NCBI RefSeq assembly: GCF_002224125.1
Contig: NZ_NCSM01000042.1
Location: 1 to 64,000, forward strand
Length of the DNA: 64,000 bases
DNA from: Streptomyces sp. NBS 14/10
Lineage (GTDB): Bacteria; Actinomycetota; Actinomycetes; Streptomycetales; Streptomycetaceae
Direction of reading: 5' to 3'
Shown here in pieces: positions 50,467 through 59,072 of the stretch. The translations under genes and the position numbers were made by a program. Under the pieces are notes generated by a model. It searched no databases. It had not been told where the DNA came from and was given only the letters and a program-made list of their open reading frames with translations. Each line of letters begins with the position of its first letter. Within the stretch, counting starts at the first letter, position 1.

Positions 50467-51978
50467 CTACCTCGTCCCCGCCAGGACCTCCGCCGTGGCC
50501 ACCCCGGACGCCGTGGTCGCGCCATGAGTGGAGATGTGCACCGCGCCGGGGGCGGTGGCGCCCGGCAGGCCCATCTCCACGACGATCGCGTCCGGGCGCG
50601 CGGTGACGAGGTCCACCAGGGCGCCGCCCATCCACGGGTGCCGGGAGGCGTCCCTGACGACGACCACCAGCGGGCGTCCGGAGGCGGGGGCCAGCGCGGA
50701 CGCCTCCAGGGTGGCGGCCCGCGTCCGCAACTCCTGCGGGTGGATCCGTACGGAGGTCGTGCCCGGAAGCCGCTCGCTCAGCGGTGCGGCGACACCCCAG
50801 GGGGTCTCCTTGCCGATGGCCAGGTTGGTGGCGGGCACCAGCTCCACCACATGCGGCGGCGCGGCCAGGGGCAGCGACTCCGCCACGGAGCCGGTCATAC
50901 GGATGGCCCGGCGGGCGGCGAGGAAGCCGATGGCACCGTCGGCCGCACCGGCCGGGGCGGACCGGCCCAGCTCCGTCGACCACTCGGCGAACGCCCGGAC
51001 CCGCTCCGACGCCTCCGCCAGCCGCTCCTCGGCGAGTTCCCCGGCGGCCACGGCGTCGACGAGGGCGGTGGCCAGCAGTTGGGCGGTGGCCTCCTCGGCG
51101 TCCTCCCCGCCGACGCAGACGGCGTCGGCCCCGGCGGCGAGAGCACGCACCGTGGCCCCGTCGATCCCGTAGCGGTCGGCGACTGCCCCCATCTCGATGG
51201 CGTCGGTGACGATCAGCCCGTCGAATCCGAGTTCCTGGCGCAGCAACCCGTCGAGGATTCGGCGGCTGAGGGTGGCGGGCAGCTCCGGATCGTAGGCGGG
51301 CACCAGGAGGTGGCCGCTCATGACCGCACGGACCCCCGCGTCCAGTGCGGCGCGGAACGGCGGCAGGGCCTGGGCGGCGATCCGGTCGAGGTCGGCGTCG
51401 TAACTGGGCAGGCCGTGGTGGGAGTCGACGGCGACGTCCCCATGGCCGGGGAAGTGTTTGGCGCAGGCGGCGACCCCGGCCGACTGGAGTCCTTTGATCC
51501 ACGCGGCGGCGTGCCGGGACACCGTTTTGGCGTCCGCCCCGAAGGACCTGACCCCGATGATGGGGTTGTCCGGGTTGGAGTTGACGTCCACGGTGGGCGC
51601 GAAGTTGAGGCTGATGCCCGCTCCACGCAGTTGGCGGCCCAGGTCGGCGGCGACGGACTCGGTCAGCTCGGTGTCGTCCACCGTCCCGAGGGCGAGGTTG
51701 CCGGGGCGGGTGGAGCCGGTGGCGGACTCGATCCGGGTGACATCACCGGCCTCCTCGTCGATCGCTACGATCAACGACGGGTTCTCGGCGCGGAGTTGCG
51801 AGGTCAGCCGGGCGAGCTGGTCCGGGGATTCGATATTGCGCGAAAAGATCACGACGGAGGCCAGGCCGTTACCGATGTCACGCAGGATCCACTCCGGCGC
51901 CTCCGTGCCCACGAACCCCGGTTGCAGGACGGAGAGCGCGAGTCGTCGCAGGTCCGTGCCGGGCTTGCTGGTGGACAT
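50467..51978 (-). CDS. GH3 beta-N-acetylhexosaminidase (NagZ-like)
   Basis: 503 aa from ATG 51978 (GAAAGG upstream). GH3 barrel with IVAIDEEAGDVTRI, the diagnostic NagZ motif KHFPGHGDVAVDSHHGLP (catalytic His-Asp loop) and nucleophile Asp in LIVTDAIEMGAV, followed by a C-terminal domain as in two-domain actinobacterial members. No signal peptide. It cleaves GlcNAc from chitooligosaccharides or muropeptides in the cytoplasm. A DasR-like dre sequence 69 bp upstream of the start fits GlcNAc control. Confidence 0.92.
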   Translation of the reverse strand: MSTSKPGTDLRRLALSVLQPGFVGTEAPEWILRDIGNGLASVVIFSRNIESPDQLARLTSQLRAENPSLIVAIDEEAGDVTRIESATGSTRPGNLALGTVDDTELTESVAADLGRQLRGAGISLNFAPTVDVNSNPDNPIIGVRSFGADAKTVSRHAAAWIKGLQSAGVAACAKHFPGHGDVAVDSHHGLPSYDADLDRIAAQALPPFRAALDAGVRAVMSGHLLVPAYDPELPATLSRRILDGLLRQELGFDGLIVTDAIEMGAVADRYGIDGATVRALAAGADAVCVGGEDAEEATAQLLATALVDAVAAGELAEERLAEASERVRAFAEWSTELGRSAPAGAADGAIGFLAARRAIRMTGSVAESLPLAAPPHVVELVPATNLAIGKETPWGVAAPLSERLPGTTSVRIHPQELRTRAATLEASALAPASGRPLVVVVRDASRHPWMGGALVDLVTARPDAIVVEMGLPGATAPGAVHISTHGATTASGVATAEVLAGTR

Positions 51979-52046
51979 CGACCACGCCTTTCGGAGAACG
52001 CCAACACACCGACAACACCGACGTCGCTCACGACATCGATGATCTT

Positions 52047-52058
52047 TGGTACAGACCA
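52047..52058. promoter_or_regulatory. dre-like DasR site upstream of GH3
   Basis: TGGTACAGACCA, two mismatches from the dre core TGGTCTAGACCA, 69 bp upstream of the GH3 start. It lies 107 bp from a second dre-like site facing the PhyH operon. Confidence 0.6.
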
Positions 52059-52153
52059 ACGGATCGTCGCCCAGTCGAATCGCCGGTGTCAAGGCGCGGG
52101 CCGCCGGGGCCGCCGCCAACAGACCTAGGGAATTCCCTTGTTGACAACGTATA

Positions 52154-52165
52154 TGGTCTAGTCCA
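52154..52165. promoter_or_regulatory. dre-like DasR site upstream of the PhyH operon
   Basis: TGGTCTAGTCCA, one mismatch from the dre core TGGTCTAGACCA, 71 bp before the PhyH start. It directly follows a TTGACA hexamer at 52141-52146, so a bound repressor would block the promoter. DasR is the GlcNAc-responsive GntR-family regulator of streptomycetes. Another HutC-type GntR protein could use a similar site. Confidence 0.68.
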
Positions 52166-52235
52166 TTTTTGTGTAGGCGTCAGTACCTCACGGGGCGCAG
52201 TGAACACTACGCCCCGGCACGTCTTGGAGCACTGC

Positions 52236-53309
52236 ATGCCAAAGCCCGACCATTACTTGTTCCGGTCCCCCTCGGACGTCCCCTACTTCAGCTCGGACGG
52301 CGAGACCTACCTCGCCCGGACCCAGCTGCGGGACCTCACCAAGACCCACCAGTTGCGCGTGTTGTCCGAGGACGACTTCGCCTTCTGGCAGACCTACGGC
52401 TATGTCGTGGTGAAGCAGGCGATTCCCGCCTCGGCTGCGCGCCGGTTACTGGACTTCACCTGGGACTTCCAGGGGCTCGACCCCGGCCGCCCGGACACCT
52501 GGTACCAGGACCGCGAGTGGCGGTCCGACCTGGACCGTGAGCTGCACATCTACGGGTTCGTCGAGGCGTACCACCACCAGCTCATCTGGGACAGCCGCCA
52601 GACGCAGCGGGTCTACGACGCGTTCGTGGACGTATGGGACTGCGAGGAGCTGTGGGTCAGCCTGGACCGGCTGAACCTGAACCCGCCGAACGTCAAGAAC
52701 CGCGACCGGGCCCTGATCGCCCCCACGGAGCGGGGGTTCGACATCACACTCCACTGGGATGTCGACACCACGCTCAGTGTGCTGCCGCAGCGGGTCCAGG
52801 GCATCATCGCCCTCCATGACACCGAGCCGGAGCTCGGCGGCTTCCAGTGCTGCCCCGAGTTGTTCCACCGGTTCGACCACTGGCGGGCGTTCCAGCCGGC
52901 CGACCGCGATCCGATCCGGCCCGAGATCGACCGGGCCGAGATGCCCGTCGTACGGCCGCAGCTCGAGGCCGGGGATCTGCTCATCTGGAACGGGCTGCTG
53001 GCCCATGGAGTGGCGCCCAACACCTCGCAGAACGGTGTGCGGGCGGTCCAGTACCTCGCGATGATGCCCGCCCTCGAATCCCACGAGGAGCTGCGGCGTT
53101 CGCGAGTCGAGTCATGGCGCCACCTCACCACGCCGACCTGGAACGGCACCCTGCTCGGCGACGCCGACAAGCCCGAGGCCCTCAGGTACGGCACCGCCAC
53201 GCTGGACGACCTGGGCGCCAAGCTGCTCGGACTCACCTCGTGGGACGGGACAGACATCAACCAAGGCGAGCGAAGCGGCGAGGAAGCAGCGTGCGACGCA
53301 TCTGCCTGA
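52236..53309 (+). CDS. Phytanoyl-CoA dioxygenase (PhyH) family Fe(II)/2-oxoglutarate oxygenase
   Basis: 357 aa from ATG 52236 (GGAG 7 nt upstream). Jelly-roll iron site: His173-x-Asp175 in TLHWDVDTT and His257 in WNGLLAHGVAPN; Arg269 is suitably placed for 2-oxoglutarate. FWQTYGYVVVKQAIPASAARRLLDF is the usual PhyH N-terminal strand. These enzymes hydroxylate, halogenate or desaturate small molecules in secondary metabolism. First gene of a five-gene operon; it overlaps the next gene by 19 bp. Probably repressed through the dre site. Substrate unknown; an amino acid or its amine product is an inference from the downstream decarboxylase. Confidence 0.88.
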   Translation: MPKPDHYLFRSPSDVPYFSSDGETYLARTQLRDLTKTHQLRVLSEDDFAFWQTYGYVVVKQAIPASAARRLLDFTWDFQGLDPGRPDTWYQDREWRSDLDRELHIYGFVEAYHHQLIWDSRQTQRVYDAFVDVWDCEELWVSLDRLNLNPPNVKNRDRALIAPTERGFDITLHWDVDTTLSVLPQRVQGIIALHDTEPELGGFQCCPELFHRFDHWRAFQPADRDPIRPEIDRAEMPVVRPQLEAGDLLIWNGLLAHGVAPNTSQNGVRAVQYLAMMPALESHEELRRSRVESWRHLTTPTWNGTLLGDADKPEALRYGTATLDDLGAKLLGLTSWDGTDINQGERSGEEAACDASA

Positions 53310-54616
53310 CACTCCCCACCAACCGGGCGTGCCCCGCGATGGTCACCGCCATCGGTGAGGAAGCCGCCTACGCGGCCGCGCACTTCGACGTCGAGGTGCA
53401 TCTGCTCGTCCTGGACTCCTCCGACGCGTATCCGGAACACGCACGGGCCCTGCACTCCGCGCACGGGGTGCCGCGCGTCGTCGTCCACCACCTCGACGAG
53501 GCGGAGCAGCGCGACTTCCTGCGCCGGGTGATTCACCGGACCGAGCACACCAAGCATGAGCTGCTGCTCGACCTCATGCTTCCGGCCGGGCTCTCCTACG
53601 GCGCCTGCACCAACCGCGCGTTCCTGATCGCCGTGGCCCTCGGATGTGAATCCGTCCACCGCAGGGACTCCGACAGCCGCTACCAGGTGCTGCGCGGCGA
53701 GACCGTGTTCCCCGTCCACCAGGAGCTCCTGTCGCTCGGCAAGCGCGCGTCCGACGCGGCGCACGGTGTCGGTGAGACGGCGCTCGCTCCCGAGCACACC
53801 CGCAAGCGGGTGGCGATGGTGGCCGGCTCCTTCCTGGGCGAGCTGTCCGTGGACATCGACGAGATCCGCCGGCTCGACCCGGACGTCTACTACGACGTGG
53901 TCGGCCTCTGGGCGCCCGGCCACTGGTCGGACGAGCAGAAGCGGGAACTCGTCGAGGAGTCCTTCCAAGGGCCCAGGACCGGCCCGTTCACCGGCGACCT
54001 GACGACCTTGACCGTCGTCGACCCCATGCATGTGGACATGTGCAACATCAGCTTCCACCAGGTGCATGAACGAGTGCCGCTGCCGCCCGCCACCGACACC
54101 ATCGGCAGCGACTACTTCCTCATCCACCTGGTCCACGCCGCCGCGCTGCCCGGCGTGCTGCACAACCGCCACATCGTGAACTTCTACACCGGGGAACGCC
54201 GCACCGACCCGGGGTTCATGGCCTACCAGCTGCGGTTCGCCAAGTTCTTCCTCTCGATGCTCTACTTCAACTTCCTCTACGACGAGATGGCCGAGGCCGG
54301 CGAAGCGCTCCTCGACGACCGAGGACAGGTTCGGGCGTCCGCCATCGCCGAGCTGGCCAGGAAGAGCACCCTGCTCGACCAGGCGGAGAACGTCCAGCGC
54401 CTCGACACCATCGAGGCCGCGTACCGGAAGCTCGGTGGCAGATACGCCACGTTCGCCGCCTTCCTGACGTCGCACCGGGAGCGTCTGCTCGACGAGGCGC
54501 AGAGCGACATCGCCGACTTCGCCCTGCTGGTCGAGGCGTGGGAGGCGCTGGTACGGGCGGCCCGCGACACCGCCCTCGCGCAGGCTCCGGAACGTCCGGG
54601 GCGACGGTCACGATGA
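53291..54616 (+). CDS. Uncharacterised protein with glycosyltransferase-like N-domain (DUF6271-like)
   Basis: 441 aa from GTG 53291, GAGGAAG 5 nt upstream. The start RRICLTLPTNRACPAMVTAIGEEAAYAA..VEVHLLVLDSSD reads like the first beta-alpha-beta unit of a GT-A fold, and GCESVHRRDSDSRYQ provides a D126-x-D128 that could bind a metal-sugar nucleotide. No signal or membrane segment. I recall similar proteins under DUF6271, but this was not searched. Overlap with the oxygenase (19 bp) and decarboxylase (ATGA) genes shows it belongs to the same pathway. Function open: sugar transfer, or another group transfer, is inference. Confidence 0.75.
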   Translation: MRRICLTLPTNRACPAMVTAIGEEAAYAAAHFDVEVHLLVLDSSDAYPEHARALHSAHGVPRVVVHHLDEAEQRDFLRRVIHRTEHTKHELLLDLMLPAGLSYGACTNRAFLIAVALGCESVHRRDSDSRYQVLRGETVFPVHQELLSLGKRASDAAHGVGETALAPEHTRKRVAMVAGSFLGELSVDIDEIRRLDPDVYYDVVGLWAPGHWSDEQKRELVEESFQGPRTGPFTGDLTTLTVVDPMHVDMCNISFHQVHERVPLPPATDTIGSDYFLIHLVHAAALPGVLHNRHIVNFYTGERRTDPGFMAYQLRFAKFFLSMLYFNFLYDEMAEAGEALLDDRGQVRASAIAELARKSTLLDQAENVQRLDTIEAAYRKLGGRYATFAAFLTSHRERLLDEAQSDIADFALLVEAWEALVRAARDTALAQAPERPGRRSR

Positions 54617-55860
54617 CGCACAAGGGCATAGCAGGCACAGAGCCTGCCGTGGGCATACGCCTGTCCGCCGCGCTCGCGGCCACCACCGACGACCGGGTCG
54701 TCTTCGACCTCACCGGAACCGAGGAGCGCTACGAGTCCCTGCTCCGGGAGTTGCCCGGGGTCGCCGTCCGCTTCGCGATGAAGGCATGCCCGGTCGACGA
54801 GGTGCTGGCCCGGCTGGCCGGGGCGGGCGCCGGAGTCGACGCGGCGAGCGTCCCGGAGATGGAACAGGCGCTGCGGGCGGGTGTGCCGATCGGCAGAGTG
54901 CACTACGGCAACACCGTGAAGTCCGACCGGAACATCGCCGACGCCCACCGGCTCGGCATCAGGGACTTCGCGACCGACAGCCTGGAGGACGTAACGGCCA
55001 TCGCCGAACACGCCCCCGGCGCCCGGGTGTTCTGCAGGCTCGCCACCGACACCCGGGGAGCGCTCTGGGCGCTGAGCGACAAGTACGGTTGCTCGACCGC
55101 CGACGCGGTGACCATCCTGGAAACGGCGCGGAAGCTGGGTCTGGTGCCCGCCGGACTCTCCGTACACGTCGGCTCGCAGCAGATGACACCCGAGGCCTGG
55201 CGCGACGCCTTCGAACGCCTCGCGGACACCCTGGCCACCCTGGACCGCCGCGGGATCGCCCTGGACCACATCAACCTCGGCGGCGGCCTCCCCGTCCCGG
55301 GCTACTTCGACAAACACGGCAGACCGCTCGATCCCCCGATCGACAAGTTGTTCGCCGTCATCCGGGAGGGCATGGCCCACCTGCGCACCATCGGCGGACA
55401 CCACCTCGACTTCATCGTGGAGCCGGGCCGCTACCTCGTCGCCGGACAGGGAGCCATCCGGGCACATGTGTCCCGGCTGTCCGCGCGGCGGGGCCCCGAC
55501 GGGCGGCGCCAGTACTGGCTGTATCTGAGCTGCGGCAAGTTCAACGGCCTGTACGAGATGGACGAGTTGCAGTACCCGCTCGTCTTCCCCACCCACGCCG
55601 GCCCCGGCACCCGCCGGGTGCCCGCCGTCGTGGCCGGACCCACCTGCGACAGCGACGACGCCTACTCCCATGAGCACGGTCTGGTCCAGGTGCCCGAGGG
55701 GCTGGCGTCGGGCGACCCGGTCTGGGTGCTGTCCTGCGGCGCGTATGCGATCAGCTATACGACCCAGGGCTTCAACGGCTTCGGCCCGCTCCCCTACACC
55801 TGCGTCGACGGCGGCGCCACGGGCGGGTCAGGCGGGTCCGGGAAGGCGTGTGGCGGATGA
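54613..55860 (+). CDS. Fold-III PLP decarboxylase, ornithine decarboxylase-like
   Basis: 415 aa from ATG 54613 overlapping the previous stop. Alanine-racemase-fold decarboxylase motifs: PLP Lys57 in FAMKACPVDEVL, HVGSQ near 185-189, GGGLPVPGY, EPGRYLVAG (Glu270), and Cys345-Asp346 in GPTCDSDD. The CD pair resembles ornithine/lysine decarboxylases rather than diaminopimelate decarboxylases, which usually carry CES. It would convert a basic amino acid, perhaps one hydroxylated by the PhyH enzyme, to a diamine. Next gene overlaps by ATGA. Confidence 0.88.
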   Translation: MTHKGIAGTEPAVGIRLSAALAATTDDRVVFDLTGTEERYESLLRELPGVAVRFAMKACPVDEVLARLAGAGAGVDAASVPEMEQALRAGVPIGRVHYGNTVKSDRNIADAHRLGIRDFATDSLEDVTAIAEHAPGARVFCRLATDTRGALWALSDKYGCSTADAVTILETARKLGLVPAGLSVHVGSQQMTPEAWRDAFERLADTLATLDRRGIALDHINLGGGLPVPGYFDKHGRPLDPPIDKLFAVIREGMAHLRTIGGHHLDFIVEPGRYLVAGQGAIRAHVSRLSARRGPDGRRQYWLYLSCGKFNGLYEMDELQYPLVFPTHAGPGTRRVPAVVAGPTCDSDDAYSHEHGLVQVPEGLASGDPVWVLSCGAYAISYTTQGFNGFGPLPYTCVDGGATGGSGGSGKACGG

Positions 55861-56399
55861 ACGACGAGGTGCGCATCCGCCATATCGCAGAGCACGACTG
55901 GGACGGCATCGCGGCGCTGGAGTCCCGCACCTACACCGGTCTCGGGCTGTCCGAGGGACGGGTGGCGCTCGAATCCCGCGCGCGCGTATCGCCCGCCACC
56001 TGCCGCGCGCTGGAGGTGGGCCCCCGACTGGTGGGCTATGCGCTGGCGCTGCCCTATCCGATGTACCGGTACCCGGACCTGGAACGGCCCGAGGAGACCG
56101 CGTACCCGTCCACCAATCTGCATCTGCACGACCTGGTCATCGCGGAGAACTTCCGGCGCAGGGGGCTGGGACGGCGCCTGCTGCGCCACCTCACCGCGTC
56201 CGCCAGGGTCCACGGATACGAGCAGATCTCGCTGGTCGCCGTCGGGGGCAGCGAGACGTACTGGTCGGCACGTGGCTTCACCGCCCACCAGGAGGTCGTC
56301 CCCCCGGACGGCTACGGCCCGGACGTCATCTACATGTCGAGGGCGGTGCCGTCCGGCGTGTCCGCTCATGGCGCGTCATCGCAGAAGGAGCAGGTTTGA
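55857..56399 (+). CDS. GNAT-family N-acetyltransferase
   Basis: 180 aa from ATG 55857 (ATGA overlap). GNAT motif A is clear: LHLHDLVIAENFRRRGLGRRLLRHLTASARVHGYEQISLVAVGGSETYWSARGF, where RRRGLG binds acetyl-CoA pyrophosphate. Given an upstream diamine-forming enzyme, acetylation of an amine as tailoring or self-protection is plausible. Confidence 0.9.
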   Translation: MNDEVRIRHIAEHDWDGIAALESRTYTGLGLSEGRVALESRARVSPATCRALEVGPRLVGYALALPYPMYRYPDLERPEETAYPSTNLHLHDLVIAENFRRRGLGRRLLRHLTASARVHGYEQISLVAVGGSETYWSARGFTAHQEVVPPDGYGPDVIYMSRAVPSGVSAHGASSQKEQV

Positions 56400-57595
56400 T
56401 CCACATACCGCGGGTCCGAGATCCCTTCTACCGGAGCCAGCTGGCGATCGCCGCGCTGTTCTGCTCGCTCGGCTTCCAGTACGCCACCTGGGCCTCGCGC
56501 ATTCCCGCCCTCAAGGCCGACCTCGGCCTGACGGCCGCGGAGGTGGGCTTTCTGCTGATGGCCGCGGGGGTCGGCGCGAGTGTGTCGTTCCCTCTTGTGT
56601 CGGTGCTGATGAGGCGGCTGGGCTCACAGCGCCTCGCGCTGCTGTCGGCCCTGGGCTTGACGCTGGTGCTCATCGCCCTGGCGATGGCGCCGAACTACCC
56701 CGTCGCCCTGGCGGTCGTGTGCTGCGACGGGGTGCTCGTGGGCTGTCTGAACGTCGCCATGAACGCACAGGGCGCCGCGCTCGAAGTCCGGCACAAGCGC
56801 AACGCCATGGCCAAACTGCACGCGACGTTCAGCGGCGGCTCGCTGCTCGCCGCCCTCCTGGCCTCCGGTGTGAACGCGATGACCTCGACGGTCGCCGTGC
56901 ACTTCGGCGTGGCCGCCGTCGTCCTGCTGTTCCTGTTCGGCTACGCCCGCACCGGGCTGCTGGCGGAGGACGAGACCGCCGAGGAGAAGCGGGACGGGAC
57001 GAAGAGCCGCAGCGGATGGTCCCTGCCGACCCGTATGACGCTGTGGATGTGCTGCGCCATGGTCTTCGGCACCGTCACCGAGGGCGCCATCAACGACTGG
57101 TCGGCCCTCTATATGACGGATGTCGTCAAGGCGTCGGCACAGCTGGCGCCCCTGGGGATCGCCGTCGTCTCGGGCATGATGGTCCTGGCCCGGCTGTTCG
57201 CCGACGGCTGGCGCGCCCGCTGGGGCGATGGGCGGGTCGTCGTCCTCGGCAGCGCCCTGGCCGGGACGGGGCTGGCCCTCGCCCTGCTGAGCGGCGGTGT
57301 GGTTCCGGCCCTGATCGGGTTCTCCTGCGTCGGCCTCGGCATCGCGGCCGTGACCCCTTGCGTCTATGTCGCCGCGGCGAAGCAGGGCCCGGACGCTCTG
57401 GCCCTGGTCGCCGCCATGGGCACGACGGGCCTGCTGGCCGGGCCCCCGGTCATCGGCTTCGTGGCGAACTCCAGCAGTCTGGTGTGGGGCCTGGGCGTCG
57501 TGGCCGCTTCGGCGGCCGTGGTGTCCCTGTGCGGTACGCGCGTCCAGTGGACGCCACCCGCTAACGTCTTGGGGACGGGAGTTCCTGGCCGTTGA
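56396..57595 (+). CDS. MFS exporter of the PhyH operon (TTG start)
   Basis: 399 aa. TTG 56396 overlaps the GNAT stop (TTGA), with AAGGAG 7 nt upstream; no better start exists. Twelve hydrophobic segments, with an early SLGFQYATWASRIPALKADLGLTAAEVGFLLMAAGVGAS and a mid-chain NDWSALYMTD loop typical of the FucP/YbjJ-like MFS group. Likely exports the operon product. Its 3' end overlaps the convergent GH28 gene by 35 bp. Confidence 0.88.
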   Translation: MIHIPRVRDPFYRSQLAIAALFCSLGFQYATWASRIPALKADLGLTAAEVGFLLMAAGVGASVSFPLVSVLMRRLGSQRLALLSALGLTLVLIALAMAPNYPVALAVVCCDGVLVGCLNVAMNAQGAALEVRHKRNAMAKLHATFSGGSLLAALLASGVNAMTSTVAVHFGVAAVVLLFLFGYARTGLLAEDETAEEKRDGTKSRSGWSLPTRMTLWMCCAMVFGTVTEGAINDWSALYMTDVVKASAQLAPLGIAVVSGMMVLARLFADGWRARWGDGRVVVLGSALAGTGLALALLSGGVVPALIGFSCVGLGIAAVTPCVYVAAAKQGPDALALVAAMGTTGLLAGPPVIGFVANSSSLVWGLGVVAASAAVVSLCGTRVQWTPPANVLGTGVPGR

Positions 57596-58997
57596 CGTAG
57601 ACCCGCCGGAAGGTCAGCTCGTCGGTGTGGGCGATGCTGTCGGGGTTGAGGATGCCCGTGAATGTGGAACGGGAGAGGCTGACGCCCCGCAGATGGTCGG
57701 TCTCCAGGCCGACCAGTTGCAGCACGGCGCGGGCGCCGTCGATCTCCATCCGGTCCATGTGGATGTTCCGTACGGACACCGGCAGCGTTCCGCCCTCGCC
57801 ACCGTTGTAGTTCATGTTCACGAACACCACATCGCGCTCGACGTTCTGCCCGGTGAAGTTCCGGATGTGCACCCCGTCGATATAGCCACCGCGCTTCTTG
57901 CTCGCCTTGACGTACAGCGCGTGCTTGACGGGGTAGCGGCCGGGGAACTCCGGCGAGTTGATCTCGCAGTTCTCGGCGAAGATATCGCGCACCCCGCCGG
58001 ACATCTCGCTCCCGACCGTCATCCCGCCCCAGCGGCCGGAGAACCGGCAGTCGCGTACGACGATGTTCCGGCTCGGCACGCCGACGCGGTGGCCGTCCTC
58101 GTCGCGGCCGGACTTGACGGCGACGCAGTCGTCGTTGGTGTTGAAACGACAGCCGGTGATGAGCACGTCGGAGCAGCATTCCGGATCGCATCCGTCGGTG
58201 TTGTAGAGCGTGCTGTCCACGGTGACATCGCGCACGGTGACGTTGTGCGACAGCACGGGGTGCACGGTCCACATCGGCGGGTCGACGATGGTCAGGCCGC
58301 TGACCAGGACATCGCGGCAGCGGTAGAACTGCACCATCTTCGGCCGCAGATAGTGGCCGTCACCGAAGACACGCTCGGCCACCGGCACGCCCGCGGAGCC
58401 CAGCCGGCGCAGCAGGCTCTGGTCGGGACCCTGCAGTCCGCTGGTGCGGTACCAGCTCTCCCACGGCCCGAGCCGCGCCTGTCCGTCGAGGGTGCCGGGA
58501 CCGGTGACGGCGACGTTGCGCTCACCGTAGGCGTAGATGAAGGGTGAGTAGTTGTAGCACTCGGTGCCCTCCCAGCGGGTGAACACCACCGGCAGGAAGT
58601 CGCGCGGATCGGGGCTGAAGGCGATGGTGGCGCCCTCGGTGACGTGCAGGTCCACGCCGCCGCGCAGATGGATCGCGCCGGTGAGGAAGCGCCCTTCGGG
58701 GACGAGGACATGGCCGCCACCGGCGCGGTGGCAGTCGGCGATGGCGGCCCGGAACGCCTGGGTGTTCATCGTCCGCCCGTCGCCGACCGCGCCGTAGTCG
58801 GTGATGGCGAAGGTCCTGCGGGGAAAGGCGGGCGGCCTGATCCGGGCCAGGATCTTCGGCACCGGGCTCCACTCACCGGTGTACGGGGCGGCCGCGTATG
58901 CGGACCCCGCGGCCACGGGCAGTTGGGGAAGCAGCGCGCCTGCCGCCAGCAGACCGCCGGTGCGCAGCGCGGAGCGGCGGGAAGGTCTCGGGTGCAT
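57561..58997 (-). CDS. Secreted GH28 polygalacturonase-like glycosidase
   Basis: 478 aa. Twin-arginine leader RRSALRTGGLLAAGALLPQL. Right-handed beta-helix with the GH28 catalytic Asp triad: NTDGCDPE and NDDCVAVKSG; then GGMTVGSEMSGGV in place of the fungal GHG motif, and KASKKRGGYIDG for the RIK position, as in bacterial exo-polygalacturonases. It hydrolyses galacturonan or a related pectic backbone outside the cell. Same strand as and 75 bp downstream of the GH29 gene, so probably co-transcribed under the LacI operators. Confidence 0.93.
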   Translation of the reverse strand: MHPRPSRRSALRTGGLLAAGALLPQLPVAAGSAYAAAPYTGEWSPVPKILARIRPPAFPRRTFAITDYGAVGDGRTMNTQAFRAAIADCHRAGGGHVLVPEGRFLTGAIHLRGGVDLHVTEGATIAFSPDPRDFLPVVFTRWEGTECYNYSPFIYAYGERNVAVTGPGTLDGQARLGPWESWYRTSGLQGPDQSLLRRLGSAGVPVAERVFGDGHYLRPKMVQFYRCRDVLVSGLTIVDPPMWTVHPVLSHNVTVRDVTVDSTLYNTDGCDPECCSDVLITGCRFNTNDDCVAVKSGRDEDGHRVGVPSRNIVVRDCRFSGRWGGMTVGSEMSGGVRDIFAENCEINSPEFPGRYPVKHALYVKASKKRGGYIDGVHIRNFTGQNVERDVVFVNMNYNGGEGGTLPVSVRNIHMDRMEIDGARAVLQLVGLETDHLRGVSLSRSTFTGILNPDSIAHTDELTFRRVYVNGQELPSPRR

Positions 58998-59072
58998 GGC
59001 CTGACTCCTCGGCGTCGTCGGTGTTCCAGGAGCGTTCCAGAACCCTTTCGCGACCTTGATCAGCGCTCGGAC

